Positions 34,953 to 43,865 are shown, counted from the stretch's first letter. The stretch is 64,000 bases of DNA from UMGS363 sp051881815 (GCA_051881815.1 JBJEQP010000090.1:46331-110330), one strand, 5' to 3'. Notes: generated by a model from the letters alone, not told the origin. Made by a program: numbers and translations.

Positions 34953-35960
34953 TTAAATTTTCAGATATGCGTTGATATTTCCGAATGCCGCATTGTTTAT
35001 TGTGTAGATATCGTCGTTTTCAAGGTAAAGCTCGGCATTTGCACCGAAGATCTGTGCATAGTCAACGTCTGTCTTGATGACAAACTGCTCATTCTGTTCC
35101 TTGTTTGCGTCGCCGAGGACAAGTCTGATCTTCTCATAGTCATCGTAGAAGTAGTCCTGGAGAAGCGGAACTATCGCATTTTTGAAAATGTGCGCAAGCA
35201 CGGCGAGGCTCGGACGGGAACGCAGCGGCATGAAGTAAGCATGACCTATCGTATGGTCACGGTCGAGCAGGATCTCAACTCGCTTGTTTATCTTATACAT
35301 AAGCTCGCATATATCAATGCCCTCGACGGTAACACCTCGCAGCAGCTCGGGGTTCGGCATCATTTCAACAAAGTCGAAACGTCTTCGCAGAGCGGAGTCG
35401 AGCATCGCAATGGAACGGTCGGCGGTGTTCATCGTACCGATTATGTAAACATTGTCGGGAACGCCGAACGCTTCCTGCGAATAGGCAAGCTTGACCGTAG
35501 CTTCTTCCGCTTGTCCGAGTCGCTTCGTAGGTTCGATGATGGTGATCATTTCACCGAAGATCTTTGAAACGTTGCCTCGGTTGATCTCGTCTATGATGAA
35601 GACATATTTTTCACCGGGGTTCTTTGCCGCTTCGTCGCAGAAACGCTTGAATACACCCTGGTTTACCTTATAAACCATTTCTTCCTTACGGGAACGTTCG
35701 CCCTTCTCATTCATTACCTGAATGAAGACAGGCTTGATACCTTCAACGAATTCTTCGTAGCCGAAGGACTGATGGAAGGTAGTGAATTCGATCTGACCGT
35801 AGAGGGTCTTGAGAGCGTTGTACTTCTCAAGAAGCTCGCCGTAGTCATCGCCCATGACCTCACGGATAGGTCTTCCGTAGATAATAGATATCGCATAAGC
35901 AATAGTATTATAAGTTTTACCTGTTCCCGGAGGACCGTAAAGAATAATGTTAGAACCCAT
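34953..35960 (-). CDS. McrB-like AAA+ GTPase without N-terminal DNA-binding domain
   Basis: 335 residues. Walker A GPPGTGKT is at residues 9-16, so nothing precedes the AAA+ core. Also visible: EFTTFHQSFGYEEFVEG (McrB-specific), Walker B KYVFIIDEINRGNVSKIFGE, and the NTAD GTP-specificity motif IIGTMNTADRSIAMLDSALRRRF with the arginine finger. Full-length McrB has a ~160-residue N-terminal domain that reads modified cytosine; this protein has none. GGTGGAG before ATG 35960. No methylase or specificity gene is adjacent. Base composition resembles the surrounding housekeeping genes. Confidence 0.88.
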   Translation of the reverse strand: MGSNIILYGPPGTGKTYNTIAYAISIIYGRPIREVMGDDYGELLEKYNALKTLYGQIEFTTFHQSFGYEEFVEGIKPVFIQVMNEKGERSRKEEMVYKVNQGVFKRFCDEAAKNPGEKYVFIIDEINRGNVSKIFGEMITIIEPTKRLGQAEEATVKLAYSQEAFGVPDNVYIIGTMNTADRSIAMLDSALRRRFDFVEMMPNPELLRGVTVEGIDICELMYKINKRVEILLDRDHTIGHAYFMPLRSRPSLAVLAHIFKNAIVPLLQDYFYDDYEKIRLVLGDANKEQNEQFVIKTDVDYAQIFGANAELYLENDDIYTINNAAFGNINAYLKI

Positions 35961-35974
35961 ATTTCTCCACCTTA

Positions 35975-36257
35975 ACTATATTTTATACAGTCTGTTTTTT
36001 TTACAAACTGTTCCAATCGAAGGGAATATATTGCAAACGCTTGATAGAAAACGTTTAAAATACATACTGTAATCTATTTTAACTCATAATGATCAAAATT
36101 TCAATAGTAAAATCAAACAGAAATTATTTTCTGTATAAATAGTGCAAAGCGCAATGAAATTGCTGTTTATTTTTGCTAATTTTATATTAAAATATTAACA
36201 AAAAATAGGGAAATCTTTTGTGCAGGATTTATATCACTTTAAAATTTTGCAAAGTGC
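35975..36257. other. AT-rich intergenic region
   Basis: About 280 bases between the McrB-like gene (leftward) and the SRP RNA (rightward). Very AT-rich, with no open reading frame with a ribosome binding site and no strong hairpin. Confidence 0.5.
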
Positions 36258-36286
36258 TTGACTTTTTTTGTGAAATGTGATATCAT
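36258..36286 (+). promoter_or_regulatory. Probable promoter of the SRP RNA
   Basis: TTGACT (36258-36263), a 17-base spacer and TATCAT (36281-36286). About 90 bases lie between the predicted transcript start and the SRP RNA core; they contain a CGTCCG/CGGACG hairpin (36313-36331). Confidence 0.6.
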
Positions 36287-36379
36287 AATCAAGTAAATCC
36301 TGTTTGTGCTTCGTCCGTATTTTTCGGACGTGGCGGATCGGCATACTTTGATCTATGATCGGAATTTATCCGGTATATA

Positions 36380-36482
36380 GGTGTGCGGGCCCTGTGCAAC
36401 AGAACACCGTGAACCATGTCAGGCGGGGAACCGAGCAGCATTAAGCGGTTCGCTCTGTGTGCCGCAGCAAGCCTGCACACCT
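36380..36482 (+). ncRNA. ffs: Bacterial small signal recognition particle RNA (4.5S)
   Basis: GGTGTGCGGG (36380-36389) pairs with CCTGCACACC (36472-36481) to close a long hairpin. The apical domain carries the conserved segments GTGAACCATGTCAGGCGGGG and AACCGAGCAGCATTAAGC and ends in CCGCAGCAAGCC, all hallmark SRP RNA sequences that bind Ffh. A T-run (TTTTTTT) follows at about 36493. It lacks an Alu domain in the core. Protein targeting to the membrane. Confidence 0.93.
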
Positions 36483-36521
36483 ATGTATCGGATTTTTTTA
36501 CTCTTTCGGAGGAAATTTTGG

Positions 36522-37409
36522 ATGGACAAGTGGTATTTTATCAAAAAGCTGTGGCAGCACTTTATTATAGTAGTGCCCCTGATGTTTCTTGTTGCACTTG
36601 CCTATCTTGTGATATTCGATCAGCCAAATTATACGCCGGATATGTTTCAGAAGCTTTTCTTCGGACTTTCGGAGTTTTCGCTCGTTATGGCAAGCGTTGT
36701 GACGGCTTACAGCGATGCTCAGGCTGCCGCTCGCAGAGGGTATGACCAAACTCTTACAAAAGGTGTTTTCAAGGGCTTTTCAAAGAAAGCTCGTCTTTTC
36801 AGCGATGGAATGGATGCTGTGAATAACAACGAATTTGTTGAAGGTATTGACCTTCTCAAAGAAGCTATGGAATATGACTGCACCGATCGTGAAAAAGCGG
36901 TCGCAAGCTTTTACATAGGCAATTCCTACCGCCTTATGGGTTATCATACCAATGCGGCAAAGTATTTCCGGGATTCAATAGACTTGGGACTTAACGATGA
37001 AAGACAGATGGTCTGCTTTCTTCTTGCGCGCTGTTATGTTGAAAACGGTGCGTATCAAAAGGCTTTGGATATTTATGACAGCCTTGCCGAAAAAGGGATC
37101 GAAGAGGGGCTTTTTCAGTATCTTTACACCGATTATGGAATGTGTTTTCTTGCAAAAGGCGATTATGAAAAGGCATACGAGTATTTTTCGATTTCCATTA
37201 AAAGAGAATGTAATTATGTTTTTGCGCTTGGCGGCTGTTCGCTTGCGCAGCTTGGAATGAAGAATATTGAATTGAGCCGTGATTTTTATGCAAAGGCTCT
37301 TGCGGCGAATATGACCGATGTTGTAGGCTTTAAGCAGTATTACTGCAAGATCGCCGAAAGCGTCGGGCTCTACGATAAGATCGATGAAGAAATGAAGATA
37401 AGAATGTAA
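36522..37409 (+). CDS. Membrane-anchored TPR protein
   Basis: 295 residues from ATG 36522, nine bases after GGAGG. The in-frame extension to 36381 runs through the SRP RNA and is rejected. Two hydrophobic helices (~14-35 and ~45-65) are followed by tetratricopeptide repeats (~90-285), for example AVASFYIGNSYRLMGYHTNAAKYFRDS, CFLLARCYVENGAYQKALDIYDSL and YTDYGMCFLAKGDYEKAYEYF. TPRs bind other proteins; the partner is unknown. It lies between the SRP RNA and dnaX, five bases before dnaX. Likely co-transcribed with dnaX. Confidence 0.85.
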   Translation: MDKWYFIKKLWQHFIIVVPLMFLVALAYLVIFDQPNYTPDMFQKLFFGLSEFSLVMASVVTAYSDAQAAARRGYDQTLTKGVFKGFSKKARLFSDGMDAVNNNEFVEGIDLLKEAMEYDCTDREKAVASFYIGNSYRLMGYHTNAAKYFRDSIDLGLNDERQMVCFLLARCYVENGAYQKALDIYDSLAEKGIEEGLFQYLYTDYGMCFLAKGDYEKAYEYFSISIKRECNYVFALGGCSLAQLGMKNIELSRDFYAKALAANMTDVVGFKQYYCKIAESVGLYDKIDEEMKIRM

Positions 37410-37423
37410 GGGAAGTGAGCGTT

Positions 37424-39058
37424 TTGTATCAGGCTTTGTACAGAAAATACAGACCTTTGAGCTTTGCCGATGTCGTATCGCAGCCGCAGGTCACCCAAAC
37501 GCTCTTAAACCAGCTTAAAACGGGCAGAACTGCCCATGCTTATATTTTTACGGGTTCAAGAGGTACGGGCAAGACGACCTGCGCAAGAATTCTTGCAAAG
37601 GCGATGAACTGCCTTCACCCTGTTGACGGAAATCCCTGCCTTGAGTGTGAGATATGCCGTGACGCCGACGAGGGAGCACTCGGAGATATCATCGAGATAG
37701 ACGCAGCCTCCAACAGCGGCGTTGACGATATCCGTGATCTGCGTGAAGGCACGGTGTATATGCCCGAACGCTGCAAATACAAGGTCTACATCATAGACGA
37801 AGTTCACATGCTCTCTCCTGCGGCGTTCAATGCGCTGCTCAAGATCATGGAGGAACCTCCCGAACACGTTAAATTTATTCTTGCGACCACCGAGATTCAC
37901 AAAGTCCTGCCGACGATACTTTCACGCTGCCAGCGGTTTGATTTTCACAGAATAAAATCCGATGATATTGCCAAAAGACTTCTCCGGGTCGCAGAACAGG
38001 AGAATTTTACGCTTACGGATGAGGCTGCGCTGCTTATTGCAAAGGCTTCGGACGGAGGTATGCGTGACGCACTTTCACTGCTTGACCGATGCACGGCTTA
38101 TTCCGACAATATCACCGAGGATGTGGCTGCGAGCGCTGCAGGCATTGCGGGAAGCGGACCTGTTTTCCGTATTCTCGAAGCTGCGGCGGAGCATAATACT
38201 GTTGAAGCGGTAAGAGCGGTCGGTGAGCTTTACGATTCCTCAAAGGATATGCAGCAGCTCTGCGCCGAACTGGTCGGACAGCTGCGCAATGTCATGCTTG
38301 CAAAGACCGTTCCCGATGATACGGGGATACTGAACTGCCTGCCGAGTGAAGCCGCACAGGTGAAGTCGCTTGCGGAGAAGATGCCGATCGGAGAGATATT
38401 CACGGCTCTTGAAATTCTCCAGGAAACAGGCGACAGGATCGGCAGAGTGCCGTCAAAGCGTGTTGAGATCGAGATGTGCATGATAAAGCTATGCACAAAC
38501 AGACCGTCAGCTGCTGCACAGGCAGATAATTCTATTGACAATTCTGAAATTTATGCTAAAATTGATATGTTGGAGCGCAGACTCGGCGAGGTATCTGTTC
38601 AGCCGTCGGCGGCAAGGGCAGCTGCGGTGCGAAATGAACCGATACGTCAGAGTCGTCCGCAGCAGGACAGGCAGAGTGCGGAAGCTGCTCCTTCGCCTTC
38701 AAAAACAGATCAGGGAAAGCTCGACCCTGCTTCATTCAAGCCTGTTGAACGCTGGGCAGAGATACTTGATGAATATAGGGCAGCCTGCCCGTCGGGTTCG
38801 GCGGCGCTTGTCGGCTCCTATGCTCTTGAAAGCGGAGATCTGATGCTTATTTTCTCGGAGAATTCGTTCTTTATGTCCGTTTTAAAGGCGGGGGACAATG
38901 CCGAGAAGCTGAAACGTTCCATACAGAAGATCACAGGCAGAATATACAACATCCGTGCGAAATGCACCAACAAGACCGACAAAAAGGATGCAAAGCAGCC
39001 GCTTGAGTCGATCATCAAAAAAGCGCAGGAAAACGGGATACCGACAGAACAGTCATAA
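37424..39058 (+). CDS. dnaX: DNA polymerase III subunits gamma/tau
   Basis: About 544 residues. AAA+ clamp-loader core with Walker A GSRGTGKTTCARIL, the four-Cys zinc site CLHPVDGNPCLECEIC, Walker B YKVYIIDEVHML, sensor 1 ATTEIHKV and SRCQRFDF. The region after ~370 is a Gln/Ala/Pro-rich linker and a C-terminal tau-like domain. It loads the sliding clamp and organises the replisome. TTG at 37424 gives the family's usual MYQALYRKYRP start and is 10 bases after AAGGGA; the GTG at 37415 is too close to it. Confidence 0.95.
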   Translation: MYQALYRKYRPLSFADVVSQPQVTQTLLNQLKTGRTAHAYIFTGSRGTGKTTCARILAKAMNCLHPVDGNPCLECEICRDADEGALGDIIEIDAASNSGVDDIRDLREGTVYMPERCKYKVYIIDEVHMLSPAAFNALLKIMEEPPEHVKFILATTEIHKVLPTILSRCQRFDFHRIKSDDIAKRLLRVAEQENFTLTDEAALLIAKASDGGMRDALSLLDRCTAYSDNITEDVAASAAGIAGSGPVFRILEAAAEHNTVEAVRAVGELYDSSKDMQQLCAELVGQLRNVMLAKTVPDDTGILNCLPSEAAQVKSLAEKMPIGEIFTALEILQETGDRIGRVPSKRVEIEMCMIKLCTNRPSAAAQADNSIDNSEIYAKIDMLERRLGEVSVQPSAARAAAVRNEPIRQSRPQQDRQSAEAAPSPSKTDQGKLDPASFKPVERWAEILDEYRAACPSGSAALVGSYALESGDLMLIFSENSFFMSVLKAGDNAEKLKRSIQKITGRIYNIRAKCTNKTDKKDAKQPLESIIKKAQENGIPTEQS

Positions 39059-39141
39059 ATGTTCCGTTTCTATAAATCTTACGGTACCGCTTGAATCATT
39101 GAATTGCGGTGCTTAAAATCAACCAAAAGGAGTTATTAATT

Positions 39142-39489
39142 ATGAAAGCAAGATTGCCACAGGGAATGGGCGGCGGCGCTCAGAATATGCAGGGAATGCT
39201 CAAGCAGGCTCAGAAGATGCAGGAACAGATCACCGCTCTTCAGGAAGATATCGAGAACAGAGAGTTCAAGGCTACTTCGGGCGGCGGAGCTGTTGAAGTT
39301 GTTATGAACGGCAAAAAGGAGATCAAGACTCTTACTATCAAGCCCGATGTTGTTGACAAGGACGATATCGAGATGCTCCAGGATCTCGTTATCAGCGCAT
39401 TCAACGACGCTGTTCATCAGATCGAAGCTACTTCCGAAAGCGAAATGGGCGCTATCACAGGCGGCGTATCATTCCCCGGACTTTTCTGA
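39142..39489 (+). CDS. ybaB: YbaB/EbfC nucleoid-associated protein
   Basis: 115 residues from ATG 39142 (AAAAGGAGTTATTAATT). The N-terminal stretch is Met/Gly/Gln-rich, then KQAQKMQEQITALQEDIENREFKATSGGGAVEVVMNGKKEI and the conserved DIEMLQDLVISAFNDA. A small dimeric DNA-binding protein, usually encoded between dnaX and recR as here. The highly biased codon use suggests strong expression. Confidence 0.95.
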   Translation: MKARLPQGMGGGAQNMQGMLKQAQKMQEQITALQEDIENREFKATSGGGAVEVVMNGKKEIKTLTIKPDVVDKDDIEMLQDLVISAFNDAVHQIEATSESEMGAITGGVSFPGLF

Positions 39490-39619
39490 TCTTTTTTGAA
39501 TGACGAACGGGGATCTGTATTGAGGAAGTACCGATAAAAAAGTATCTATCGTTACCGAGCAGTCAACTTTGAGTAATTAATAGAGTAACCTACGAAATGG
39601 CAAAGGGGGCACACCTTAA

Positions 39620-39694
39620 ATGGATTCCCGTTATTATCAAATGACATTTTTTGAAGGAATGATCTTATGTCAAAAACGGCTCTGCCGCTTGTAA
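39620..39694 (+). CDS. Possible 24-codon upstream ORF overlapping recR
   Basis: ATG at 39620 is 10 bases after AAAGGGGG (39603-39609), a better ribosome binding site than that of recR. The frame reads MDSRYYQMTFFEGMILC... and ends 28 bases inside recR. It could couple translation of recR, or recR could be reached by re-initiation. No homologue recognised. Confidence 0.3.
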   Translation: MDSRYYQMTFFEGMILCQKRLCRL

Positions 39695-40266
39695 TACTTG
39701 CGGAGCATTTTGCAAAGCTCCCCGGAATAGGAATGAAATCGGCTCAAAGGCTCGCTTACTATGTTATGACAATGAGCGATGAGGAAGCAAGGTCCTTTTC
39801 CGAGGCTATCATGAATGCGCACCAAAAGGTCACATACTGTAAGGTTTGCGCAAACTTCACCGAGAACGAGCTTTGCCCGATATGCGATGATGATACGCGC
39901 GATCACAGCACGGTATGCGTTGTCGAAGCGCCGAAGGATATCGAAGCTTTTGAGCGCACGAACGAATATAAGGGCGTTTACCACGTTCTGCACGGCCTTC
40001 TTTCGCCGATGGACGGAGTTACCCCCGAGATGCTGCGCATAAGGGAGCTGCTTGCAAGGGTCAATGAGGGCGGAGTGCGTGAGGTTATTATGGCAACAAA
40101 TCCGACCGTTGAGGGCGAAGCCACGGCTGTTTATATCTCGAAGCTTTTAAAGCCGCTCGGGGTAAAGGTCACAAGGCTTGCGTTCGGACTTCCCGTCGGG
40201 GCAATGGTTGAGTATGCCGACAAGACAACGCTGTTCAAGGCGCTCGAAAATCGTAACGAAATGTAA
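39667..40266 (+). CDS. recR: Recombination protein RecR
   Basis: 199 residues, standard length. Helix-hairpin-helix LAEHFAKLPGIGMKSAQRLAYY, four-Cys zinc finger CKVCANFTENELCPIC, TOPRIM domain VCVVEAPKDIEAFERTNEYKGVYHVLHGLLSPMDGV, and the C-terminal KVTRLAFGLPVGAMVEYADK-TL-KALENR. It works with RecF/RecO in gap repair. GAAGGAATGA before ATG 39667. It follows ybaB after a 177-base gap. Confidence 0.97.
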   Translation: MSKTALPLVILAEHFAKLPGIGMKSAQRLAYYVMTMSDEEARSFSEAIMNAHQKVTYCKVCANFTENELCPICDDDTRDHSTVCVVEAPKDIEAFERTNEYKGVYHVLHGLLSPMDGVTPEMLRIRELLARVNEGGVREVIMATNPTVEGEATAVYISKLLKPLGVKVTRLAFGLPVGAMVEYADKTTLFKALENRNEM

Positions 40267-40324
40267 ATTTTGCACATTTTTTTATAAAATATTTGTGCAA
40301 AGTGTCAAAGTTGAGCTAAATCTA

Positions 40325-40353
40325 TTGCAAAGCAGAAATGGATGTGCTATAAT
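40325..40353 (+). promoter_or_regulatory. Promoter of the tRNA-Gln pair
   Basis: TTGCAA (40325-40330), a 17-base spacer and TATAAT (40348-40353). Confidence 0.7.
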
Positions 40354-40405
40354 AACTACTGTCGTTTGACGATGAGCTTGATTATTTCCTCATTAGACAC
40401 TACAA

Positions 40406-40482
40406 TGGGATATAGCCAAGCGGCTAAGGCAACGGACTTTGACTCCGTCATTTCGTTGGTTCAAATCCAACTATCCCAACCA
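40406..40482 (+). tRNA. tRNA-Gln, anticodon TTG
   Basis: Acceptor stem TGGGATA (40406-40412) pairs with TATCCCA (40472-40478). The D-arm is AGCCAAGCGGCTAAGGCA, the anticodon loop CTTTGAC reads TTG, and the T-arm is TTGGTTCAAATCCAA. The CCA end is encoded. Confidence 0.96.
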
Positions 40483-40525
40483 AAGTGAGTTGCCGTTGAT
40501 GCATCGCCTTAATGGCGGCTTATAC

Positions 40526-40601
40526 TGGGGTGTAGCCAAGCGGTAAGGCACCTGACTCTGACTCAGGCATTTCCGGGGTTCAAATCCCTGCACCCCAACC
40601 A
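40526..40601 (+). tRNA. tRNA-Gln, anticodon CTG
   Basis: Acceptor TGGGGTG (40526-40532) pairs with CACCCCA (40591-40597). The anticodon stem CCTGA/TCAGG holds the loop CTCTGAC with anticodon CTG. T-arm GGGGTTCAAATCCCT. CCA is encoded. It lies 43 bases after the tRNA-Gln(TTG), so the two form one transcript. Confidence 0.96.
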
Positions 40602-40606
40602 GTAAC

Positions 40607-40643
40607 GATCCGTTTCTTTGTTTTAAAGGAACGGATTTTTTTT
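40607..40643 (+). terminator. Terminator of the tRNA-Gln pair
   Basis: GATCCGTTTCTTT pairs with AAAGGAACGGAT (near-perfect), followed by TTTTTTTT. Confidence 0.85.
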
Positions 40644-40664
40644 ATCCAAAAGAGGTACCGAAGA

Positions 40665-41351
40665 ATGAATTTTTCAAGAAGATCAATTGATATACTGTTT
40701 GAATTGAAGCTGCGTGACAGCAAAGAGTATTACGAGGAGCAGAAGCCGATTTATAAAAAGGTGATCACCGAACCGTTTGCAGAAATAGCAAAAGGACTTG
40801 CTCCGACCTTTGAAAAGATAGACAGTCAGCTTGTCTGCTCGCCGAAATGTGTTTCAAGGGTGCGCCGTGATACACGCTTCACAAAGGACAAGTCGCTTTT
40901 CCGTGACCATATCTGGATAGCTGTCAGCAGACCCCGTGAAAGGCTCGGTAATGCGCTTTCATTCTATTTCTGCATCGAGCAGACGGGCTTTTCCTACGGC
41001 TGCGGATATTATCAGGCACCGACCGATGTTATGACAAGTCTGCGTGAGCTTATCAAAAATGATGATAAAAGCTATAAGGCTGCTGCGAAAATGCTGAAAA
41101 GCTCACCAGAATTTACGCTTGACGGCGAATTCTACAAGAAGAACCGTTTCCCCGATGAAAACGAGGAAAAGCAGAACTGGCTCAACCGAAAGAGTATATC
41201 CGTAAATGCAATGAGTCATGATCATGAGCTGCTTTTCAGCGACAGGCTGATACCGTTCCTCTGCGGTGAGTTCGAGAAGCTTGCGCCCGTTTATGAGCTT
41301 TTGCTGAAAGCCGAGATAGATTCACGAAAGGACGATCAAAATGGAAAATAA
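40665..41351 (+). CDS. DUF2461 family protein
   Basis: 228 residues. The family pattern is visible: an opening FSRRSIDILFELKLRDSKEYYEEQKPIYKK, then RVRRDTRFTKDKSLFRDHIWIAVSR, and the glycine/aromatic segment FYFCIEQTGFSYGCGYYQ. The function of DUF2461 proteins is unknown. Soluble, no signal peptide. ATG 40665 after GAGGTACCG. The stop overlaps the deoC start by 11 bases, so the two genes are coupled. Confidence 0.83.
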   Translation: MNFSRRSIDILFELKLRDSKEYYEEQKPIYKKVITEPFAEIAKGLAPTFEKIDSQLVCSPKCVSRVRRDTRFTKDKSLFRDHIWIAVSRPRERLGNALSFYFCIEQTGFSYGCGYYQAPTDVMTSLRELIKNDDKSYKAAAKMLKSSPEFTLDGEFYKKNRFPDENEEKQNWLNRKSISVNAMSHDHELLFSDRLIPFLCGEFEKLAPVYELLLKAEIDSRKDDQNGK

Positions 41352-41994
41352 TCAGATATACCCTCACATTGACCATACGATGCTCAAAGCCGTTTCTACC
41401 GAGGCGGATATTGACAAGCTTTGCGAAGAAGCACTTCGGCTCGGCACTGCTTCGGTTTGCATACCGCCTTCCTTTATCGCTTATGCAAGAAAGAAATTCG
41501 GAGAAAATCTCAATATCTGCACGGTTATAGGCTTCCCTCTCGGCTACAACACGACCGCTGTCAAGGTGTTTGAGGCGCAGTGCGCTGTCGCCGACGGTGC
41601 GGACGAGCTTGATATGGTGGTCAACCTCGGCGATGTAAAGATGGGAAGATTCGATAAGGTGACAGCGGAGATCGCCGCTCTTAAAAAGGTCTGCGGTGAA
41701 AAGATACTCAAGGTCATCATCGAAACCTGCTATCTTGAAAAGCTTGAAAAGATCGCACTCTGCGACTGCGTGACCAATGCGGGAGCAGACTATATCAAGA
41801 CTTCGACAGGCTTCGGCACGGACGGCGCAAGGCTTGAAGATATAAAGCTTTTCAAAAAGCACATCGGAGAAAATGTAAAGATGAAAGCGGCAGGCGGCGT
41901 TAAGACAAAGGCCGATCTTGAAGCTTTTTTAGGCGAGGGCTGTGAAAGGATAGGAACAAGCTCGGCGGTCAAGATACTGTCCGAGGAAGAATGA
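41341..41994 (+). CDS. deoC: Deoxyribose-phosphate aldolase
   Basis: 217 residues, the usual size. HIDHTMLKAVSTEADIDKLCEEA, VCIPPSF, VIGFPLGYNTTAVKVFEA, the Schiff-base Lys in YIKTSTGFGTDGA (~150), and MKAAGGVKTKADLEAFLGEGCERIGTSSAVKI are all present. It splits 2-deoxyribose-5-phosphate into acetaldehyde and glyceraldehyde-3-phosphate in nucleoside catabolism. No other deo genes are nearby. ATG at 41341. Confidence 0.97.
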   Translation: MENNQIYPHIDHTMLKAVSTEADIDKLCEEALRLGTASVCIPPSFIAYARKKFGENLNICTVIGFPLGYNTTAVKVFEAQCAVADGADELDMVVNLGDVKMGRFDKVTAEIAALKKVCGEKILKVIIETCYLEKLEKIALCDCVTNAGADYIKTSTGFGTDGARLEDIKLFKKHIGENVKMKAAGGVKTKADLEAFLGEGCERIGTSSAVKILSEEE

Positions 41995-42007
41995 GCGGTA
42001 GAAAAGT

Positions 42008-43798
42008 ATGGGCAAGCTTATAAAAAAACTGCTTAACACAAACATCCGCACAAAGCTTATTGTGATGTTCATTGCTGTTATCGTACCTGTTTTTGCGGCA
42101 GGTATCTACCTTATTATGAACACGATAGGCGTTTTGCAGGAAAGCACCGTCAAGGAAGCCTACAAGGACGCCGAAAACCTTAAAATAAGACTTGCGGACA
42201 CGCTTTTCACGACTTCGGCGGCGGCGGATATAATCTATAATGACGAGGATATAAGATACCTTCTCAACAACGATCTTGACCACAACGAATGTCTGGATTA
42301 TTACGCTTCGCATCCCGTTGTGGCAAATTACAGGAACGCATATTCGCAGATATCGGATATAACGTTCTATATTGATATGGGCGAGGATCCGAACGGATTC
42401 CTTTACAATCTTTCTTTCCAGCGCATAACTCCGCAGATAAGGGATTCAAATTGGTTCAACGAAGCGCTTTCGACCACAGCTCCGATATGGAGAGTGCTGA
42501 AAAATCCGTCCGATGCAAAATGCTATTTAAGCTATATCCGTCAGATCAGGAACAATCTCGGCGGAACTATTGGCGTCATGGTCGTTTATGTCAATCAGAA
42601 CTGGATCGAAACGCTTATGGAGGACGAGGTCTTCAATGTTGTATTTGCCGTTCAGAACGGAATGGTTTTCTACAGCAATATGCCCGAATATGATCTCGGA
42701 ATGGTTTTTACTGCGCCTGATTTTGAGCTTGACGGCAAGGAAAAGGACCCTGTCGAGCTTACGGGAAAATCTGCTCTCACCGACAAGGGCTACACCGTTG
42801 CGACAAATTTCAACTACAATCACACGGGGAACTTTTTTCAGATATATCTTGTGAAGCCATACGGAATTGTGACGGGTGCGACAAAGGAGATATCGTTCGG
42901 ATATATCTTTTACATAACATCCTGCTTCTTGCTGTCACTGCTTATCGCTATACTTTTCACATCGTATTTCGTGCGAAGGATCGGATTTTTGCGTGACCAG
43001 ATGCACCGAGTAACGGTCGGCGACTTTGACCTTAACGAGCAGATAAGCGGCGATGACGAGATCAACGAGCTTTACAACGATCTGCAGGTAATGGTAAAAA
43101 GTATGCAGGAGCTTATGAACGAGGCGTACGAAGCCAAGATACAGACGGAGACCTTTCGTTTGAATCAGGTCGAAGCCGAGTTCAAGACGCTTGCGAGCCA
43201 GATCAATCCGCACTTCCTTTATAATACGCTTGAAACGATACGAATGAAGGCTTATGTGAACAACGACAAGGAAACGGCTGATCTTGTAAAAAAGCTCGGA
43301 AAGTTCATGCGGCGCTGTCTTGAAGTTAAAAACAGCATGGTAACGCTTGAATCGGAGCTTGAATTCACGAAAAGCTATCTTGAGCTGCAGTCGGCTCGTT
43401 TCGGCGACAGGGTCTCTTATTCCATAGATAATGAAATTGACGGAAATTATCCCATTCTGCCGCTTATTATCCAGCCAATAGTTGAGAATGCGTTCGTTCA
43501 CGGTATCGAAAGCAGCAAGAACAACGGCAGGATAACCATAAGCATAGCATATTCGGGAGAAAATGTCGTTATCGAGGTCGAGGATAACGGACAGGGCATT
43601 CCCGATGACAGAATGTCCGAGCTTCGCTGGAAGCTTGAAGAAAATGACACTTCTTCGGGAAAGAGCATCGGTCTGACCAACGTAAACAAGCGTATCAAGA
43701 TGTTCCACGGAGAAAACTACGGTCTTTCGTTCAGCAGTAAGATCGGAAAAGGCACAAGGGTAAGGATAACTCTGCCCGGAGAGGTAAAAAATTCATAA
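42008..43798 (+). CDS. YesM-type sensor histidine kinase
   Basis: 596 residues. Transmembrane helix (~18-40), a ~250-residue extracellular Cache-like sensor, second helix (~300-320), HAMP (~322-375), His_kinase domain with the phosphoacceptor in SQINPHFLYNTLETIRMKAY (~400), and HATPase with N-box IVENAFVHGIE, G1 VEDNGQGIPDD and G2 GKSIGLTNVNKRI. This is the LytS/YesM family that pairs with AraC-type regulators and often senses oligosaccharides. The GH5 gene and the YesN regulator follow, so it may respond to glucan breakdown products. It begins 13 bases after deoC. Confidence 0.93.
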   Translation: MGKLIKKLLNTNIRTKLIVMFIAVIVPVFAAGIYLIMNTIGVLQESTVKEAYKDAENLKIRLADTLFTTSAAADIIYNDEDIRYLLNNDLDHNECLDYYASHPVVANYRNAYSQISDITFYIDMGEDPNGFLYNLSFQRITPQIRDSNWFNEALSTTAPIWRVLKNPSDAKCYLSYIRQIRNNLGGTIGVMVVYVNQNWIETLMEDEVFNVVFAVQNGMVFYSNMPEYDLGMVFTAPDFELDGKEKDPVELTGKSALTDKGYTVATNFNYNHTGNFFQIYLVKPYGIVTGATKEISFGYIFYITSCFLLSLLIAILFTSYFVRRIGFLRDQMHRVTVGDFDLNEQISGDDEINELYNDLQVMVKSMQELMNEAYEAKIQTETFRLNQVEAEFKTLASQINPHFLYNTLETIRMKAYVNNDKETADLVKKLGKFMRRCLEVKNSMVTLESELEFTKSYLELQSARFGDRVSYSIDNEIDGNYPILPLIIQPIVENAFVHGIESSKNNGRITISIAYSGENVVIEVEDNGQGIPDDRMSELRWKLEENDTSSGKSIGLTNVNKRIKMFHGENYGLSFSSKIGKGTRVRITLPGEVKNS

Positions 43799-43865
43799 TT
43801 TTCCAATAATATACAATAGTTATATCGGTACAGCCGTATGTGATCCTTTGTGAGGATATTTGCTT

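Noticed and set aside
36381..36521. N-terminal extension of the TPR protein
   Set aside because: It would translate the SRP RNA. A proper GGAGG site precedes the ATG at 36522.
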